NCBI RefSeq assembly: GCF_020379485.1
Contig: NC_063450.1
Coordinates: 29,116,137-29,180,136, forward strand
DNA: 64,000 bases
Reading direction: 5' to 3'
DNA from: Brassica napus
Taxonomy: Eukaryota; Streptophyta; Magnoliopsida; Brassicales; Brassicaceae
A program made the position numbers and the translations under genes. Below are positions 23,401 through 34,912 of this stretch, piece by piece. The notes below the pieces were generated by a model that was given only the letters and a program-made list of their open reading frames with translations, was not told the origin of the DNA and ran no database searches. The first letter of the stretch is position 1, and each line of letters begins with the position of its first letter.

Positions 23401-23881
23401 TTTTTATGGCAACAAACATTTACAAACTCATGTTGACTCTGTAAACCAAATTGGTAACTCCGTATCCATGTGGACGACGAAAAACGGTTGTTTCCTAACA
23501 CTGTGTGCTAAGCTATCCGCCCGTAGGTTCTCTGTCCGGAGTACATGAACGATGTTTGAGTTGAGGAAACTTCTTTTTAAAATCTTAATGTCTTCCAGGT
23601 AAATTCCAAATGCTGGCCGTTCTTCTGGTTCCGAAACCATCTTCACCAATTGAGAATAATCCGTTGCAGACGTAACCTGAAACTGTCTTAAATTATTCAT
23701 ACATTTCATTGCCCAAATTAATGCCTTCACCTCCGAATGTAGAGGTGAAAGACATGCCCTTACATTCCTTGCCCCTAGTAAACCATCAAAACCCTGTAAA
23801 GTGCTATACCAGCCCTGCCCTGAAAATAAGTCATTGTCTTTCCAAAAACCATCTATGAAGCACCATCGTCCTGAAGTCGGT
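23401..23881 (-). mobile_element. 5'-truncated LINE with RNase H domain remnant
   Basis: The minus-strand frame (start within 23892, end 23428) reads as the C-terminal RNase H domain of plant LINE ORF2 proteins: FIDGFWKDNDLFSGQGWY, LSPLHSEVKALIWAMKCM, and the final NLRADSLAHSVRKQ motif. It ends in a poly(A) tail (T run at 23397-23410 on the plus strand). Flanks AATGTAACTATTTT (23387-23400) and AATGTAACCATTTT (23882-23895) differ at one base, a normal LINE target duplication, so the copy was inserted already truncated to its last 480 bases. Confidence 0.75.
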
Positions 23882-23895
23882 AATGTAACCATTTT

Positions 23896-24380
23896 AAAAA
23901 ATATTTTTTTAATTTACCTATTTAATATAATTTTGTCATATATTAATTAATATAGCACGTTTATAATACATAATATAATTATATAATTTATATATAATTT
24001 TTATTTTCTTGTTTTATAATAAAATTTTAGTTAACATTGATGTATAATAATATTATATTACGAAATTAATTAATGTGTTATTTTATAAAAATATTTATAT
24101 TTGTAAGTAAGATTTTGTTAGATTTTTCTCAACAGATTTTTTATAACTAAAAAAAATCAAATTTGTAGTTAGTTTATTATTAATATAAATAATTAAATAT
24201 GTTATTTTTAATTGGTCATACTATGATTTGTTAATAGTAGATAAAAATATGATCCGAAATTAATAGATTAGATATAATTAAATTTTATTTTGAAAAAGAA
24301 AATTTAATTTTGTTTATTAGAAACAACATCATGAACAAGTTTAGTTTTTGTTTATTAGAAACACAGGCATGGAACAAGTT
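23896..24380. other. AT-rich sequence downstream of the SMI1/KNR4-like gene
   Basis: Probably includes the 3' UTR of the minus-strand gene that ends at 24381. A short direct repeat (AGTTT-GTTTATTAGAAACA, near 24311 and 24349) is present. Nothing else is recognised. Confidence 0.35.
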
Positions 24381-25547
24381 TCACAGCCGGGAAACCCATT
24401 CACCAAGTTTTTGGACTCTTTCTATAAGCTCCGGCGATAATATATTCGCCGGTTTTCTTTCTTTCTCCCGTCGAAATTCGAAACCAAGAGCATCCGATAC
24501 TTCTTCGGAGCTCCACCCAGTTTTACGGAGCGACTCAGATAACCGACCCACATTCAATAGGAGCACATCAAGAACCGTTTGATTGTCCAGAATTACCACT
24601 TCACTCTCGAAGAAACCAGATGCTGACACGTGGATCATATCGTCGATATCGGATTCCTCCCACCCGCCTCCTCTCAAAACCGAACCGATCCGGTTTACGT
24701 ACTGGTTCACCCATTTCGGAGTTTCCTTTCTTGGAAGGTCAGGCGATGTAGAGTAAGATGACCATGATGATGAGGTCGAGCCAGAATTTCTCCGGCAGCT
24801 ATCCATAGCCGCCTCGCTCCAAAACTCCACCCATCTCGAAGTACTCGACCCGATAACCCGACCCGAATCAAAGCTCCTCCGAGAGAAGTTCGTGGATGAT
24901 CCAGAAGAGGTCTGCTTGGTGAGAGTTTCGGGGGTGCCAAAAGCAGACTCACGCTGGAAAAACTCGGATAGATCCGACCCGCAGCAAAATATCCGAGTTT
25001 CGTCCACGAAGAAGACCGGGTTACCCGCTAAAGATGGGTTACAAGGAATGTAACAGTGATCGAAAACGGGAATCAACAAAGGAGCTCTCTTCAAGGCGTT
25101 TCTCGCGACCCGTAATGCTTTTTCCGGGTCGGGTGGTTTCAGGCCCCAAGATTTGCACCAGAGACTGTTCTTCGCGACTTGGAGCGACACAGCCGCGTTT
25201 GGTAAATCGATCATGGCACGGAGGTGGCGACGAGCTCCGGGAGAGCGCCAATCTGGGAAGCCTGCGTCGGCGGAGAGGCCAGAGGAGAGGATAACACGGA
25301 GGTCCGGTGGGAAGACGAAACCGAACTCGGCTTCGACTCGGGCGAACTCGGAGTCGGAGAGACCCGGTTGGATTTTGACGCCTGAGTTCTTTATACGTGT
25401 GATTATTTCATCGGGGAAAGTGGAGAATGGTAGGAGGCTGTTTCTGACCGTAGGAGTAGATGGAGCGGCGGCGCGGGCTGAGAGACGGCGGAGACCAGCT
25501 GCGTGAGCTTGAGTCAGACCGGTCGTTCCCTGGTCAACACCGATCAT
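24381..25547 (-). CDS. SMI1/KNR4-like domain protein, single exon
   Basis: A 388-residue intronless protein. After a variable N-terminus rich in Ala and Arg, residues about 45-200 read as the plant branch of the SMI1/KNR4 fold: [52 protein letters not shown], and [20 protein letters not shown]. The middle is Ser-rich (about 225-290), and the C-terminus has further conserved blocks ([38 protein letters not shown]). In yeast KNR4 is a signalling hub for cell wall integrity; the plant protein's role is unknown to me. Position next to ZEP suggests orthology with Arabidopsis At5g67020 (recalled, not checked). The start ATG at 25547 has a TATA box about 90 bases upstream. The frame is intact. Confidence 0.85.
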   Translation of the reverse strand: MIGVDQGTTGLTQAHAAGLRRLSARAAAPSTPTVRNSLLPFSTFPDEIITRIKNSGVKIQPGLSDSEFARVEAEFGFVFPPDLRVILSSGLSADAGFPDWRSPGARRHLRAMIDLPNAAVSLQVAKNSLWCKSWGLKPPDPEKALRVARNALKRAPLLIPVFDHCYIPCNPSLAGNPVFFVDETRIFCCGSDLSEFFQRESAFGTPETLTKQTSSGSSTNFSRRSFDSGRVIGSSTSRWVEFWSEAAMDSCRRNSGSTSSSWSSYSTSPDLPRKETPKWVNQYVNRIGSVLRGGGWEESDIDDMIHVSASGFFESEVVILDNQTVLDVLLLNVGRLSESLRKTGWSSEEVSDALGFEFRREKERKPANILSPELIERVQKLGEWVSRL

Positions 25548-25635
25548 ATTTCTCCAAGGAAGGTTGATGAGTTCGGATGATAATAATAAATACTTGGAGT
25601 AAGAGAGAGGGTGCTGATTGAATGAGAAGCCTCTG

Positions 25636-25644
25636 TATTTATAG
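25636..25644 (-). promoter_or_regulatory. TATA box of the SMI1/KNR4-like gene
   Basis: CTATAAATA on the minus strand, about 90 bases upstream of the ATG at 25547, leaving room for a 5' UTR of about 60 bases. Confidence 0.6.
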
Positions 25645-26208
25645 TTCTATATTGATGTCTTTTCTAGTTGTACATTTCTTCACAAACAAGTAAAATAAAA
25701 CCAAGAAACTCGAAACTGTCTTGACCTTTTATTTCAAACTCGAAACCTCTGATAGGTTCATATTTCTTTTTAATCCATTCACATTCACTAAGATCCACAA
25801 TTCACACTCTCTTCAGGCCCAGCCCAATTCTAACTGGCTTGGCGGCGACGGTCCATCCTTTCCACACCATAGTGTAGTATCCTATCCTTGTTCAGATTTA
25901 AAATGTTTTTTTTTGTGCAAGGAAAAATAACGCTGACAAAACAAAGAGAGAAAATAACAAATCTCCTTTTCATTTAGCTAACTTTCGTTCCAATCGAAAA
26001 TTTCGTACCCACAATTAAATTCTATTATTTATATATACATACATATATATGAATTTTTAGAACAATTCCCACCGGATGTGTTCTAATAAAACCCAATTGA
26101 CAAAAAAGAAGCTAACTTTCGTGCCAGCTCAATAATCATATCTCTTGGCAGTCATGTTTAATTTTTGACAAAAAAAAATTATTTGGTTTTTTCTTACTGT
26201 TCCAACAA
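25645..26208. other. Upstream region of the SMI1/KNR4-like gene
   Basis: Contains a GGCCCAGCCCAATT block (25818-25831) of the site II type. Otherwise AT-rich with no recognised gene. Confidence 0.35.
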
Positions 26209-26282
26209 AATTAACTAAAAAGTAACAATTCCCACAACATAAACAAAATTAACTAAAAAGTAACAATTCCCACAACATAAAC
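26209..26282. repeat. 37-bp tandem duplication
   Basis: Two copies of a unit starting AACAAAATTAACTAAAAAGT and ending CCCACAACATAA lie back to back, identical by eye. Confidence 0.85.
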
Positions 26283-29200
26283 ATGCTTTTGGTTTTTTGG
26301 TTGGAGGCATATTAGTTTATTTGTTGCACGTTACGTACTATTTTTAGCGTACGTATGAGTGCTTGAAGTCATTTTTTGGGTGGGTAGCATATTTTTCTTG
26401 CAGAAAAATCTAATAACTAACATATATATATATACAAGATATGAGCCCGTTGCGTTGCAGCCGGTTTTTGTTTGATGTTATAATTTAATAAGAACCATAA
26501 AATAATAAATTATTTTATTATAGTATTATTATTGTTTTTTGCATATGTTGTTTGACATTTATTTTATAATTAAAACATTTTCACACATAAGTTTCAGTTA
26601 ATATTTGTATTTTATAATCATGGTCCATAGATGAGTTGTTAAAACTTTATACTAAGAATTAGAGAAAATACTATATATAAACATTTAAACTGAATACAAT
26701 CTGAAATAAGAAATGAAAAGTAAAAACGAAATGAAAGTTAAATGCACCAATCGAATCAATGACAACATTATACATGTTCTTATGTATTAATTTAATGTTT
26801 TATTAAATAAGTCTTTAAAGTTTTATTTTGCTAGGATTTAAAAAAAAATAAAACATTCTATTTTATAAATCTTCTCTTTCTTTACAATTAAAAAATAAGA
26901 AAAAATATTAAATACTCTTTTACAATTTTGTTTAAGATTTTAGAAAATGTAAATTACTATCATATAACCTATTACAATTATCTTTTATTTAGAATTTCAT
27001 AAAAAACTATATTGCTATCAAATAATTATTTTTAGTTATTAATAAACATTTTTAAATTTCTATTTTACAATTCGTATCAATACTAATTTAACACTTCTTT
27101 TGTTAATTAAATAATTTTAGTATCATGTTCATCATCAAACACTCTCTTAAAAATAATATCAAATAAATTTTTACAATTATTTTTTGGTAAGGACTTAAAA
27201 AAATATTATACAAATTTTTTTTTGTTTAGGATTTTTTTTTATAAAAAAGGAAAACAAATATCAATATTCTTTTACAGTTTTGTAGGATTTTAAAAAAGGA
27301 AATTAATATTACATAATCTTTTACTATTATATTTTGTCTAGGATTTTTAAAAAAAAATCTATCAAATAACTATTTTCAGTTAATATTAACTATATTTAAA
27401 AGTTGCAATTTTCAAAGAAAAAATAAAAAATTCAATATCATTAATATTTTTACAAATTTTCTTGTAAATTGAATAATTGTTTGTATCATGTTTATCATTA
27501 AATCTTTGAAGTAAAAATTACTATTAAATAAAATTTTACAATTCTCTCTAGTCACAATTTAAAAAAAAAAAGGAAAAATTCTTAATTGGTTAAGATTAGA
27601 AAAGAATTTTCTTTTAGAAATCTCTTTTATTTAAGTTTTTAGGAAAAGAAGAAGTTATTTTCACATAATGGAGGTTTACTGACACGTCCACAATCTAATT
27701 TTTTAATTGACACTTATCACAATCATATCACGTGAAATATTTGAAGTTAATTTTGGTTTATATTTTTTAACACAAAATTATTAAAAAGTAAAATTAGTTA
27801 ATTATAAGAAAAATAAGATTAAATTCACGTTTTTATTTTATTTAGACTTTTAAAAAGGAAATTAATTATTTTATTTCTTTTAAATTTTTATACAACTATT
27901 TTATTTTTAATAGAAAAATTATGTTTAATTATTTATATATTTTGTCTTATACATACACACACATATTTATCATATGCACAGATACCCATGTACGACAATA
28001 ACAACAAAATTAAAAGTTATGCTAGCATCATAAGATGTATTAAGGATAATAATAAGTAATACTTTTCATGTAAATACTATTGTGTTTCGTAAAAATAATA
28101 TGTGGAAGCTTAAACCTAAATATAGATGTGAAATATTTATAGTTATTTTTTGTCATAATTGTTTGACATACAATTATCTATTAAAAATGAAAGTTATTTG
28201 CTTATAAGAAAATAATAAGAGTAATTTTACAATTTTCTTTTAATTATGCTTTTAAAAAAGTAATATTAATTATTTTAAAGTTAGTTTTTCTTCATATTAA
28301 TAATTTATTGTACTTGTAGGATTTTACAATTTTTTTTTGTTTAGTATTTTTTTCTTAAAAGTGAATGTTTATCTTTTATAATTATCTATCTTTACTATCT
28401 TTTAAAACAAACATTATAATGAAAAATAATAATAACAATAATAATAATAATAATAAGACTCTTAAATAATATTTATAATTAATTTTTAAGAAAACTCGTT
28501 TTTATTATTTTAGTATATATATTTTTGATTGTGATATAGTTTAACATATATCACATTTTTAAATATATAACTACCATGTGTCACATGTTAATTACCAATT
28601 TTGAAGAACCAAGCTCAATATAATCTTTTATAATTATATTTTCATTAAAAGTTTAGAAAATAAAAATTAAATTAAATAAATTGTTTTCAAATCTATTTTT
28701 TAGGATTTTGAAAAAGGAAAATTTCTAAAAACATTACTACTAAATATTTTTAAAAAATCGTTTTTACTATTAAATAATTTTTAAAAGTAGTTTTTTCAAA
28801 ATTCGTTCTTATTATCTTATATATATTTTTAATCTTTTATATATTTAAACATATGTCGCAATATTAGAAGGAGAATTATTATCAAATAATCTTTTCCAAT
28901 TATCTTTTGATTAGGATTTAAAAAAAAGGAAAATTACTATTAAATAATATATATAATAATATTTTTGATAAAATTCGTTTTTGTTAATATCTTAGTATAT
29001 TTATTTTTAATTATGAGATAGATTAACACATGTCACAATCTTAAATATATAATTGCTATGTGTCGCGATCATGTTAATTAGCAACTTTGAAGAACCAAAC
29101 TTTATATAATAAGATATATATACTCCCCCCTCCAGCATGCAGTGCGTAATAATACAAACTAAAACTTAATCCGCATATCCGTGTTTCATTTAACTTTTAT

Positions 29201-29901
29201 ATACATAAATATATGTTTAGTGGTTGAATACTTTTAATATTTACCATATATTTAAAGCTTATATGACATTTTTAAACATAAAATTGAATAAGTTACATGC
29301 TGTTATTTACTTTATTGTTATAAACCATAATTTTATTATATATTTATCTTATTAATTTTTATTTGATTATTAGATAAATGAATATATGTGTGAAACAACA
29401 CATATAAATATAATATTGTATTAAAAATAACTATTCACATGTATACTTTACATTTAAATTAAATAATTATTTATATACTAATTTTATTTGCATTTATAAC
29501 AATTTTAAAATATTAGTGTAAACAAATAGAAAACTGTGGATATATTATTATGGTAAGTAATATTGATTTGCCAAAATATTTTGTTTACTTGTCACATGGT
29601 TTATGGATATGGCTAAAAGTAAATTAACTCTTTGTTATATTTTCACAAATTAATTGTTAGGATGAGTAAAAGATGAATAAAAAGCTGTGGATATAGTATT
29701 ATGGTAAGTAATTAATGATGAAATTATGAAGAGTAAAAAAAAAGGAAAAAAGTGTAAAACAATTGTTGAAACGAAAGTTAATTCTATTTTGTACTTCAGT
29801 TTTAATAAAATAAATTCAAAGTTTTCTTTCCTTCTTTAGAATTGTTAAATTTGTGTTTTCCTGTTATTAAACTACTAATTGGATTTTTATAACGTGTTAT
29901 A
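26283..29901. other. AT-rich repeat debris, no genes
   Basis: About 3.6 kb of extremely AT-rich DNA. Segments around 26441-26475 (minus strand GGCTGCAACGCAACGGGCTC) and 29159-29190 (ACACGGATATGCGGATTAAG) look like decayed Helitron 3' hairpins without a clean CTRRT. Loosely repeated blocks of the form AGGATTTTAAAAAAGGAAAA recur from about 26830 to 28980, with an AAT/AAC microsatellite at about 28425-28455. Nothing coding is seen. Confidence 0.5.
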
Positions 29902-30763
29902 CTAGATTTTGACCCACGCTTAGAAAGCGCATATTTATTTGTTTTTCATTTATTGATTGAAAACTGATTTACAAACTACCATTATTTTTGTTTCGAACCA
30001 TAAAAATTAAATTTTTAGGTTTTTATCATTTGTTTTTTTCTCTTGGTAGTTGTTCTATAATAATGTTGGAGTTTTAAGATTTGTTTTCATATCCGACCTA
30101 GATTCATGGTTGAACTTATAGACCCGATACATTGTATATAATTTGGTTCTTATTTAATGAAAAATTTGTTAATTAAAAATTCGATATAACCCGGTAAAAA
30201 TCCAAAAAAAAAACTCACAATTAACCTGCGATCTGATACCATTGATCCGATAAAACACAAAATATCTGATAGTATTTTTTGAAAAACAATTGATTAAATT
30301 ACTCATATATTTTTTAATATTACATAAATTAGTGATTCCTTAGAATTTGATGAAATTTTATTATGTTATCCAAATAAAAAATGATAATATAAAAAAACTT
30401 AATGATATGACAATATTAGTTTATTTTCATTATTAATAATTTATTATATGTTTGTGTTTTTATTTTAGATTTAAAAATTGATTTTAAGATAGTTTTTAAA
30501 ATATTCTTAAACACTCGTAATTTTCATATCAATATTATGTATAAAATGACATTATACATGGAAAAATGATATTCAAATATGTATATGATATATGGTGTAT
30601 GATATATGGTTTTGGTTTGTATTGAAAAATTGTATAATGTTCAAATGATCTATTTTGAATATTGATACGTATATTTAAGAATATAATATTTTCATGTTTG
30701 TTAATTTATTTATATTTCATGATATATTTATACTTATATTAAATTTAAAGTTAATATATCTTT

Positions 30764-30831
<68 letters not shown>

Positions 30832-31260
30832 CACATTATTTATAGATCAATTTATGTGTATAAGTAGGCGCAAAAGCAAAAGATTTAGATGCCTTTAATG
30901 AATTTTATTAATCGCTTGTAAAAATAAGGATATTTTTGAAAAAAAGATTATTTGGGAATGATCCACTTTTAATGATATTGATATTCAAACATGTTATAAT
31001 TTTTAAAATATTAAAGCATGTGATAACTAAAGAGAACATGCCAACCAGTTCATTTGAAAGCAAACGGAATTTTGAATTTGGATTATGCCAAGTTGCCAAC
31101 CAGTTCATTTGTTGAGAAACGAAGACCGTAGCAAATGACTTGAAAAGAAATCCAAATTTGCATGTGAATTCTTATATATTTAAAACGTGACATACTTGGC
31201 ATGAAATGACATCCACGTTTAACTGTTACTCGGTGTAATGATTGAATTACTTTTAATAGA
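29902..31260 (-). mobile_element. Probable Helitron, minus strand, 1.4 kb
   Basis: The minus-strand 3' end at 29902 reads ATGCGCTTTCTAAGCGTGGG, then TCAAAAT, then CTAG before a T: hairpin plus CTRRT. A plausible 5' end at 31260 reads TCTATTAAAAGTAATTCAAT, followed within 60 bases by an ACGTGGATGTC block seen in many Helitron heads, although the base before TC is T rather than A. The interior is AT-rich and non-coding and holds a long (AT)n run at 30767-30828. The 3' end is secure, the 5' end is tentative. Confidence 0.5.
30767..30828. repeat. (AT)n microsatellite, ~62 bp
   Basis: An uninterrupted run of AT dinucleotides, likely polymorphic in length. Confidence 0.95.
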
Positions 31261-31570
31261 ACCGACCCAAAAACAATACTGTTGTACATTACTATAATTT
31301 GTAAAACTTAGATGGAGGGAATAAATTCAATAGTATACATGTATACTATTAACCTTCTTCTTTTTTGAGAAAGGGTTTTGACATGTACTATTCCTTCCTT
31401 AATTAGTTTCCTCTCAAAATCGCATTTACTACAGATACATCATCCAACGATGTAACAGCTTCGTGCCGCGTGTACTAACTCCAAAGTCCAAACACAAGAT
31501 TCCAAAAAAATGTTATAAAGTTGACAAAAAAGATTTTCATGGACCCATATGTACATTACCAACGTCCGCC

Positions 31571-31578
31571 TATATAAA
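31571..31578 (+). promoter_or_regulatory. TATA box of the ERF gene
   Basis: TATATAAA lies 62 bases before the chosen ATG at 31640. Transcription starting about 30 bases downstream of it would begin near 31605, which excludes the upstream in-frame ATG at 31463 from the mRNA and supports the 31640 start. Confidence 0.6.
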
Positions 31579-31639
31579 CCCTAAATGTCGTCTGTTTGTT
31601 TTCAAATCTTCACAAGACTTTCTATCCTTTGACGTGGGA

Positions 31640-32213
31640 ATGAATAATGATCAGTTTGATCAGTTTGATCCCACGAGAATGAATAATTCAGAAAATGTTC
31701 AATCTTATGTTCAAAACGAAAATTTCACCCCTGTTTCACAACCATCTTACTTGACAAGAGATCAAGAGCATGAGATCATCGTCTCTACTCTGCGACAAGT
31801 GATATCCAGCCCCGGTGGTGACACTTCTTCATCATACTGGATCGCTAGTGAAGTTCTTCCGCCTCCGGACGCTGGCCCTTGTCCTATCTGCGGTGTCACC
31901 GGTTGCTACGGCTGCGCTTTCCCACGGCCCGTAGAGATAAAGAAGGAGAAGAAGCACAAAGGAGTGAGGAAGAAGCCATCAGGTAAACTGTATTTCAATA
32001 TGTTATGTTCCAACATCTTATAATCTGTTCGACCAATTTATATATATATGTATATATTACTTTTTTCATTAACCATTAGGTAAATGGTCGGCTGAGATAC
32101 GGGATCCGAGTATAAAGGCAAGGAGATGGCTTGGAACGTTTCCCACCTATGATATGGCAGTGCAGTCTTATGAAGAAGCAAAATACGAGCTTGCCGTAAG
32201 AAGGTCGGCGTGA
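31640..32213 (+). CDS. Group X ERF transcription factor, short AP2 domain
   Basis: Exons 31640-31982 and 32080-32213 (GT/AG) give 158 residues. The N-terminus has [14 protein letters not shown], like the conserved N-terminal block of group X (B-4) ERFs, then [12 protein letters not shown], the C-x2-C-x4-C-x2-C putative zinc motif CMX-1. The AP2/ERF DNA-binding domain follows: [40 protein letters not shown]. Two points are odd. The usual RPWGKW is PSGKW, so a conserved Trp in the DNA-contacting sheet is missing, and the protein stops at RRSA soon after the helix. Position suggests orthology with Arabidopsis At5g67010/At5g67000 (recalled), which are a tandem pair; one copy is seen here. DNA binding may be weakened (inference). 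Confidence 0.8.
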
Positions 32214-32494
32214 AGTGGCTCAGGGAGAAGGAAGCGTTTACCGAGAAGATATACGTATATGATTGATCATCCCGGCTATTTTCTTTGAATAAGATCCAAA
32301 CTCTCTTGTTAAGACTTTGGAATGTTATATGGTCTTTTTACTAGAAAGCAGACTATAACCATTGACTTGTGTTGTTTTTTAATATATATAAATATATTCA
32401 TATTCCTAAAACCACACATGACTACATGACCATTGACCACACATGTAGTGCACAGTGTGTGAAGTCAACGAATATAACAAGGAAAAAAAAGTAA
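32214..32494. other. ERF 3' region
   Basis: Probably the ERF 3' UTR and intergenic DNA up to the Pack-MULE target duplication. Nothing else is recognised. Confidence 0.4.
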
Positions 32495-32503
32495 GAGAAA
32501 AAG
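32495..32503. repeat. 9-bp target site duplication, left copy
   Basis: GAGAAAAAG, repeated exactly at 34317-34325 on the other side of the Pack-MULE. Confidence 0.85.
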
Positions 32504-34316
32504 GAACAATACTTGGGTTCACCCCTATGGTGAATCCTCTAATTCACCTCACTATTGATTACCAATCAAATTGCATTAGTCAAAAAAAATATTAAAACTA
32601 AAGAAAAAAAAAAGGAAAATAGCTTTAAAAGAAAAAAAAGGAAGATGTAGACTTAACGACGTTCATCAAAACATCTCGTGTCTTGCTGCTTCTTCAAACT
32701 CAGAGGTTTCTTGACAATCCCTAATAAAACACAGATTGTAGTTTTTAAACAAAGGTTCGAGATCTGTGTTTTGATCGGTATGTCGCGTTACTCTCTTTTA
32801 TCCTTATTCAAATTTAAGAAACGATGTTTTTAGATTAGGTCAATTCCCCAAAACAAGATAATTAACCTCAAGTATAGTTATTGTTTGTTATCAACAAAGA
32901 AGAAGAAGATGGAGAAGAAGAGCATCTAGTTAAAAGATATGTTTTTTATTTGAATTGAACTTTTGATTAAATCTACAGATCAAGCGGATGTAAGAGAAGG
33001 GGAGATTGTTTGTTTCTAAAGAGTATGATGATCGTGGGAATAAAGGGGAAATTTTACCTCATCGAAATCAGCAGCAGAGCCAAAGGGAGCAGACAATGCG
33101 TCTTGGATCTGTTTCATGTTATCGGTTTGCTCATTGATCTCATCCATCGTCTTGTCAACATCATCAATGTTTCTGCCAAAACACACATCGCACACTTAGT
33201 CTGCTGCTTAAATAAATAAAAAAGAGGTTAGGTATATATATAAAACACGTACGTAGCTCTCTGCATAGCTTTCATAGTAGCAGCACCAGTCCTCAAAGCA
33301 TCTACAGTCTCTGTTGTTGCTTTGGCACCTTCCAACATAATCATCTGTAGTTTACAAGAAGAGATATAAAGTCATCGCTTAAAGTAGTAAGCAAACTTTC
33401 ATCAAATGTTAAAAAAAGAAAAAGGTTACTTGATCATGGATACGGAGCTGGAAGTTGCCAAGCTGTTCAACTTGTTGCTCATATAATCTCTTCCTTTTCA
33501 AACATTGTATAGCCGCTGCACAATAACAAGATATTAAGTTCTCTTGAATCTTCTACTAAACAACAGAGAATACTAATCCCACAAGCACACACAGTCTCTT
33601 TAGTGACCAACGAAGAACAAACCAGACCCATTACACAAGCACACACAGTCTTTTTACTCCCTTGTTTCTTTTCTTGTTCTTGTAGAGAGAGAAGAGAGTA
33701 ATCTTCTTCTTCACTCTTAGGTTTCTTGCGCCTCAAGTCTTTTCTTCTTCTTCTTCCTTCTTTGTAGCTTGTTCTCTGCTACTCTTCTTTGTTCTTCTTC
33801 TTGGGAACTTCTCTTACATCCGCTTGGTCTGTAGATTTAATCAAAAGTTCAATTCCAATAAAAAACATATCTTTTAACTAGATGCTCTTCTTCTCCATCT
33901 TCTTCTTCCTTGTTGATAACAAACAATAATTATACTTGAGGTTACTTATGTTGTTTTAGCGAATTGACCTGATGTAAAAACATGATTCTAAAATTTGAAA
34001 AAGGATAAAAGAGAGTAAAGCGACATACCGACGCAAAACACAAATTATACTTGAAATTGTTTGAAAACTACAATCTGTGTTTTATTAGGGATTGTGAAGA
34101 AGCCTCTGAGTTTGAAGAAGCAGCAAAACACGAGATGTTTTGAAGAACGTCGTTAAGTCGACGTCTTCCTTTTTTTTTCTTTTAAAGCTATTTTCCTCTT
34201 TTCTTAATTAGTTTTAATAGCTTTTTTTTGACTAATCCTATATGGCAATTTGATTGGTAATCAATAGTGACGTGAATTTAGAGGATTCACCTTAGGGGTG
34301 AACCCAAATTTTGTTC
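32504..34316. mobile_element. Pack-MULE with VPS32 gene fragment, perfect 9-bp TSD
   Basis: Terminal inverted repeats start GAACAATACTTGGGTTCACC (left) and GAACAAAATTTGGGTTCACC (right, reverse complement) and extend about 480-515 bases inward: 32504 to about 33003 pairs with about 33805 to 34316. They include CCAATCAAATTGC-, CATCTCGTGT- and ACATCCGCTTG-type blocks. The 9-bp sequence GAGAAAAAG flanks both sides exactly (32495-32503 and 34317-34325), the hallmark of Mutator-family insertion. There is no transposase. The interior between the arms holds three exons of a VPS32/SNF7 gene on the minus strand. Long arms plus a captured host gene define a Pack-MULE. Confidence 0.88.
33058..33515 (-). 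pseudogene. VPS32/SNF7 (ESCRT-III) gene fragment in a Pack-MULE
   Basis: Three consecutive exons on the minus strand: 33515-33430 (AAIQCLKRKRLYEQQVEQLG, NFQLRIHDQ), 33344-33253 (MIMLEGAKATTETVDALRTG, AATMKAMQRA) and 33172-33058 (TNIDDVDKTMDEINEQTDNM, KQIQDALSAPFGSAADFDE). All junctions are GT/AG and the frame stays open across all three, about 97 residues. This is the middle of the ESCRT-III subunit VPS32/SNF7, which polymerises on endosomal membranes during multivesicular body formation. The N-terminal membrane-binding exon and the C-terminal acidic tail are missing, so it cannot be a working subunit. Intact introns show the capture was from genomic DNA, not mRNA. The first in-frame Met is internal. 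Confidence 0.85.
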
Positions 34317-34325
34317 GAGAAAAAG
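34317..34325. repeat. 9-bp target site duplication, right copy
   Basis: GAGAAAAAG, matching 32495-32503. Confidence 0.85.
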
Positions 34326-34627
34326 GTATACACGTGTGGTATCCCGCCATGATTTGGATTTACATTAGACCCATGCAGTCGTTTTCCCTTCCTAGTTTGT
34401 GTAAACATACTCTTTTTATTTTGTAAATAACACAACTCTTTTTTAAAAAACCTTCACATCACTTTGATCATTTCCAGCTCTTACTAAATCGATTGCTGAT
34501 TGACCATTGATTGATACTCTCTGGCGTTTAGCAGAGCTTGAGAAATCAAACGTAAATAGCAAGCAACGAGTGGTGGAGATAACTAAAGGATCGAATGTAC
34601 ATAAAGAAAAAAGAAGTTGTTGATCAA
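34326..34627. other. Short intergenic segment
   Basis: Between the Pack-MULE and the Copia element. No gene or repeat recognised. Confidence 0.4.
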
Positions 34628-34632
34628 ATGCA

Positions 34633-34912
34633 TATTGAAATCAGGTCTCAAGAACACACAAACACAAACTCTTTATAAGTATTCTCTCTTATTAATCTCT
34701 TAAAGAAACTACCACAAAACCTTAAGCTCTCAATCACAAACTCTAAAACTCACAAGTTATGCAACACTCTTGCATCTCCTTATATAACACTTAATTTATC
34801 CTAAACTCATTAGGATTAACTCAACTATATATTTCCTATTCTCTTTAGATAAACACAACTCATTAGAGAATAGGAAACTTGTATCTCAAGTATCTTTCAA
34901 GCTTATCCAACA
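34633..34912 (-). repeat. Copia 3' LTR
   Basis: Downstream LTR. Its first nine bases-plus-PPT context (AGGAGGGAGAA then TGTTGG) is canonical. The gag-pol stop codon lies 10 bases inside it. Confidence 0.9.

Noticed and set aside
24707..25506. Several open frames on both strands overlapping the SMI1/KNR4-like gene
   Set aside because: Shadows of the GC-rich real coding frame; no motif of their own.
26441..26475. Helitron-like GC hairpin near GAGCCCGTTGCGTTGCAGCC
   Set aside because: The terminal bases do not give CTRRT, so it is at best a decayed end.
28425..28455. Short AAT/AAC repeat considered as a CRISPR-like or regulatory array
   Set aside because: Simple eukaryotic microsatellite with no spacers.
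31463..31639. Upstream in-frame ATG extending the ERF by 59 residues
   Set aside because: Lies upstream of the TATA box, and the extension lacks conserved ERF sequence.
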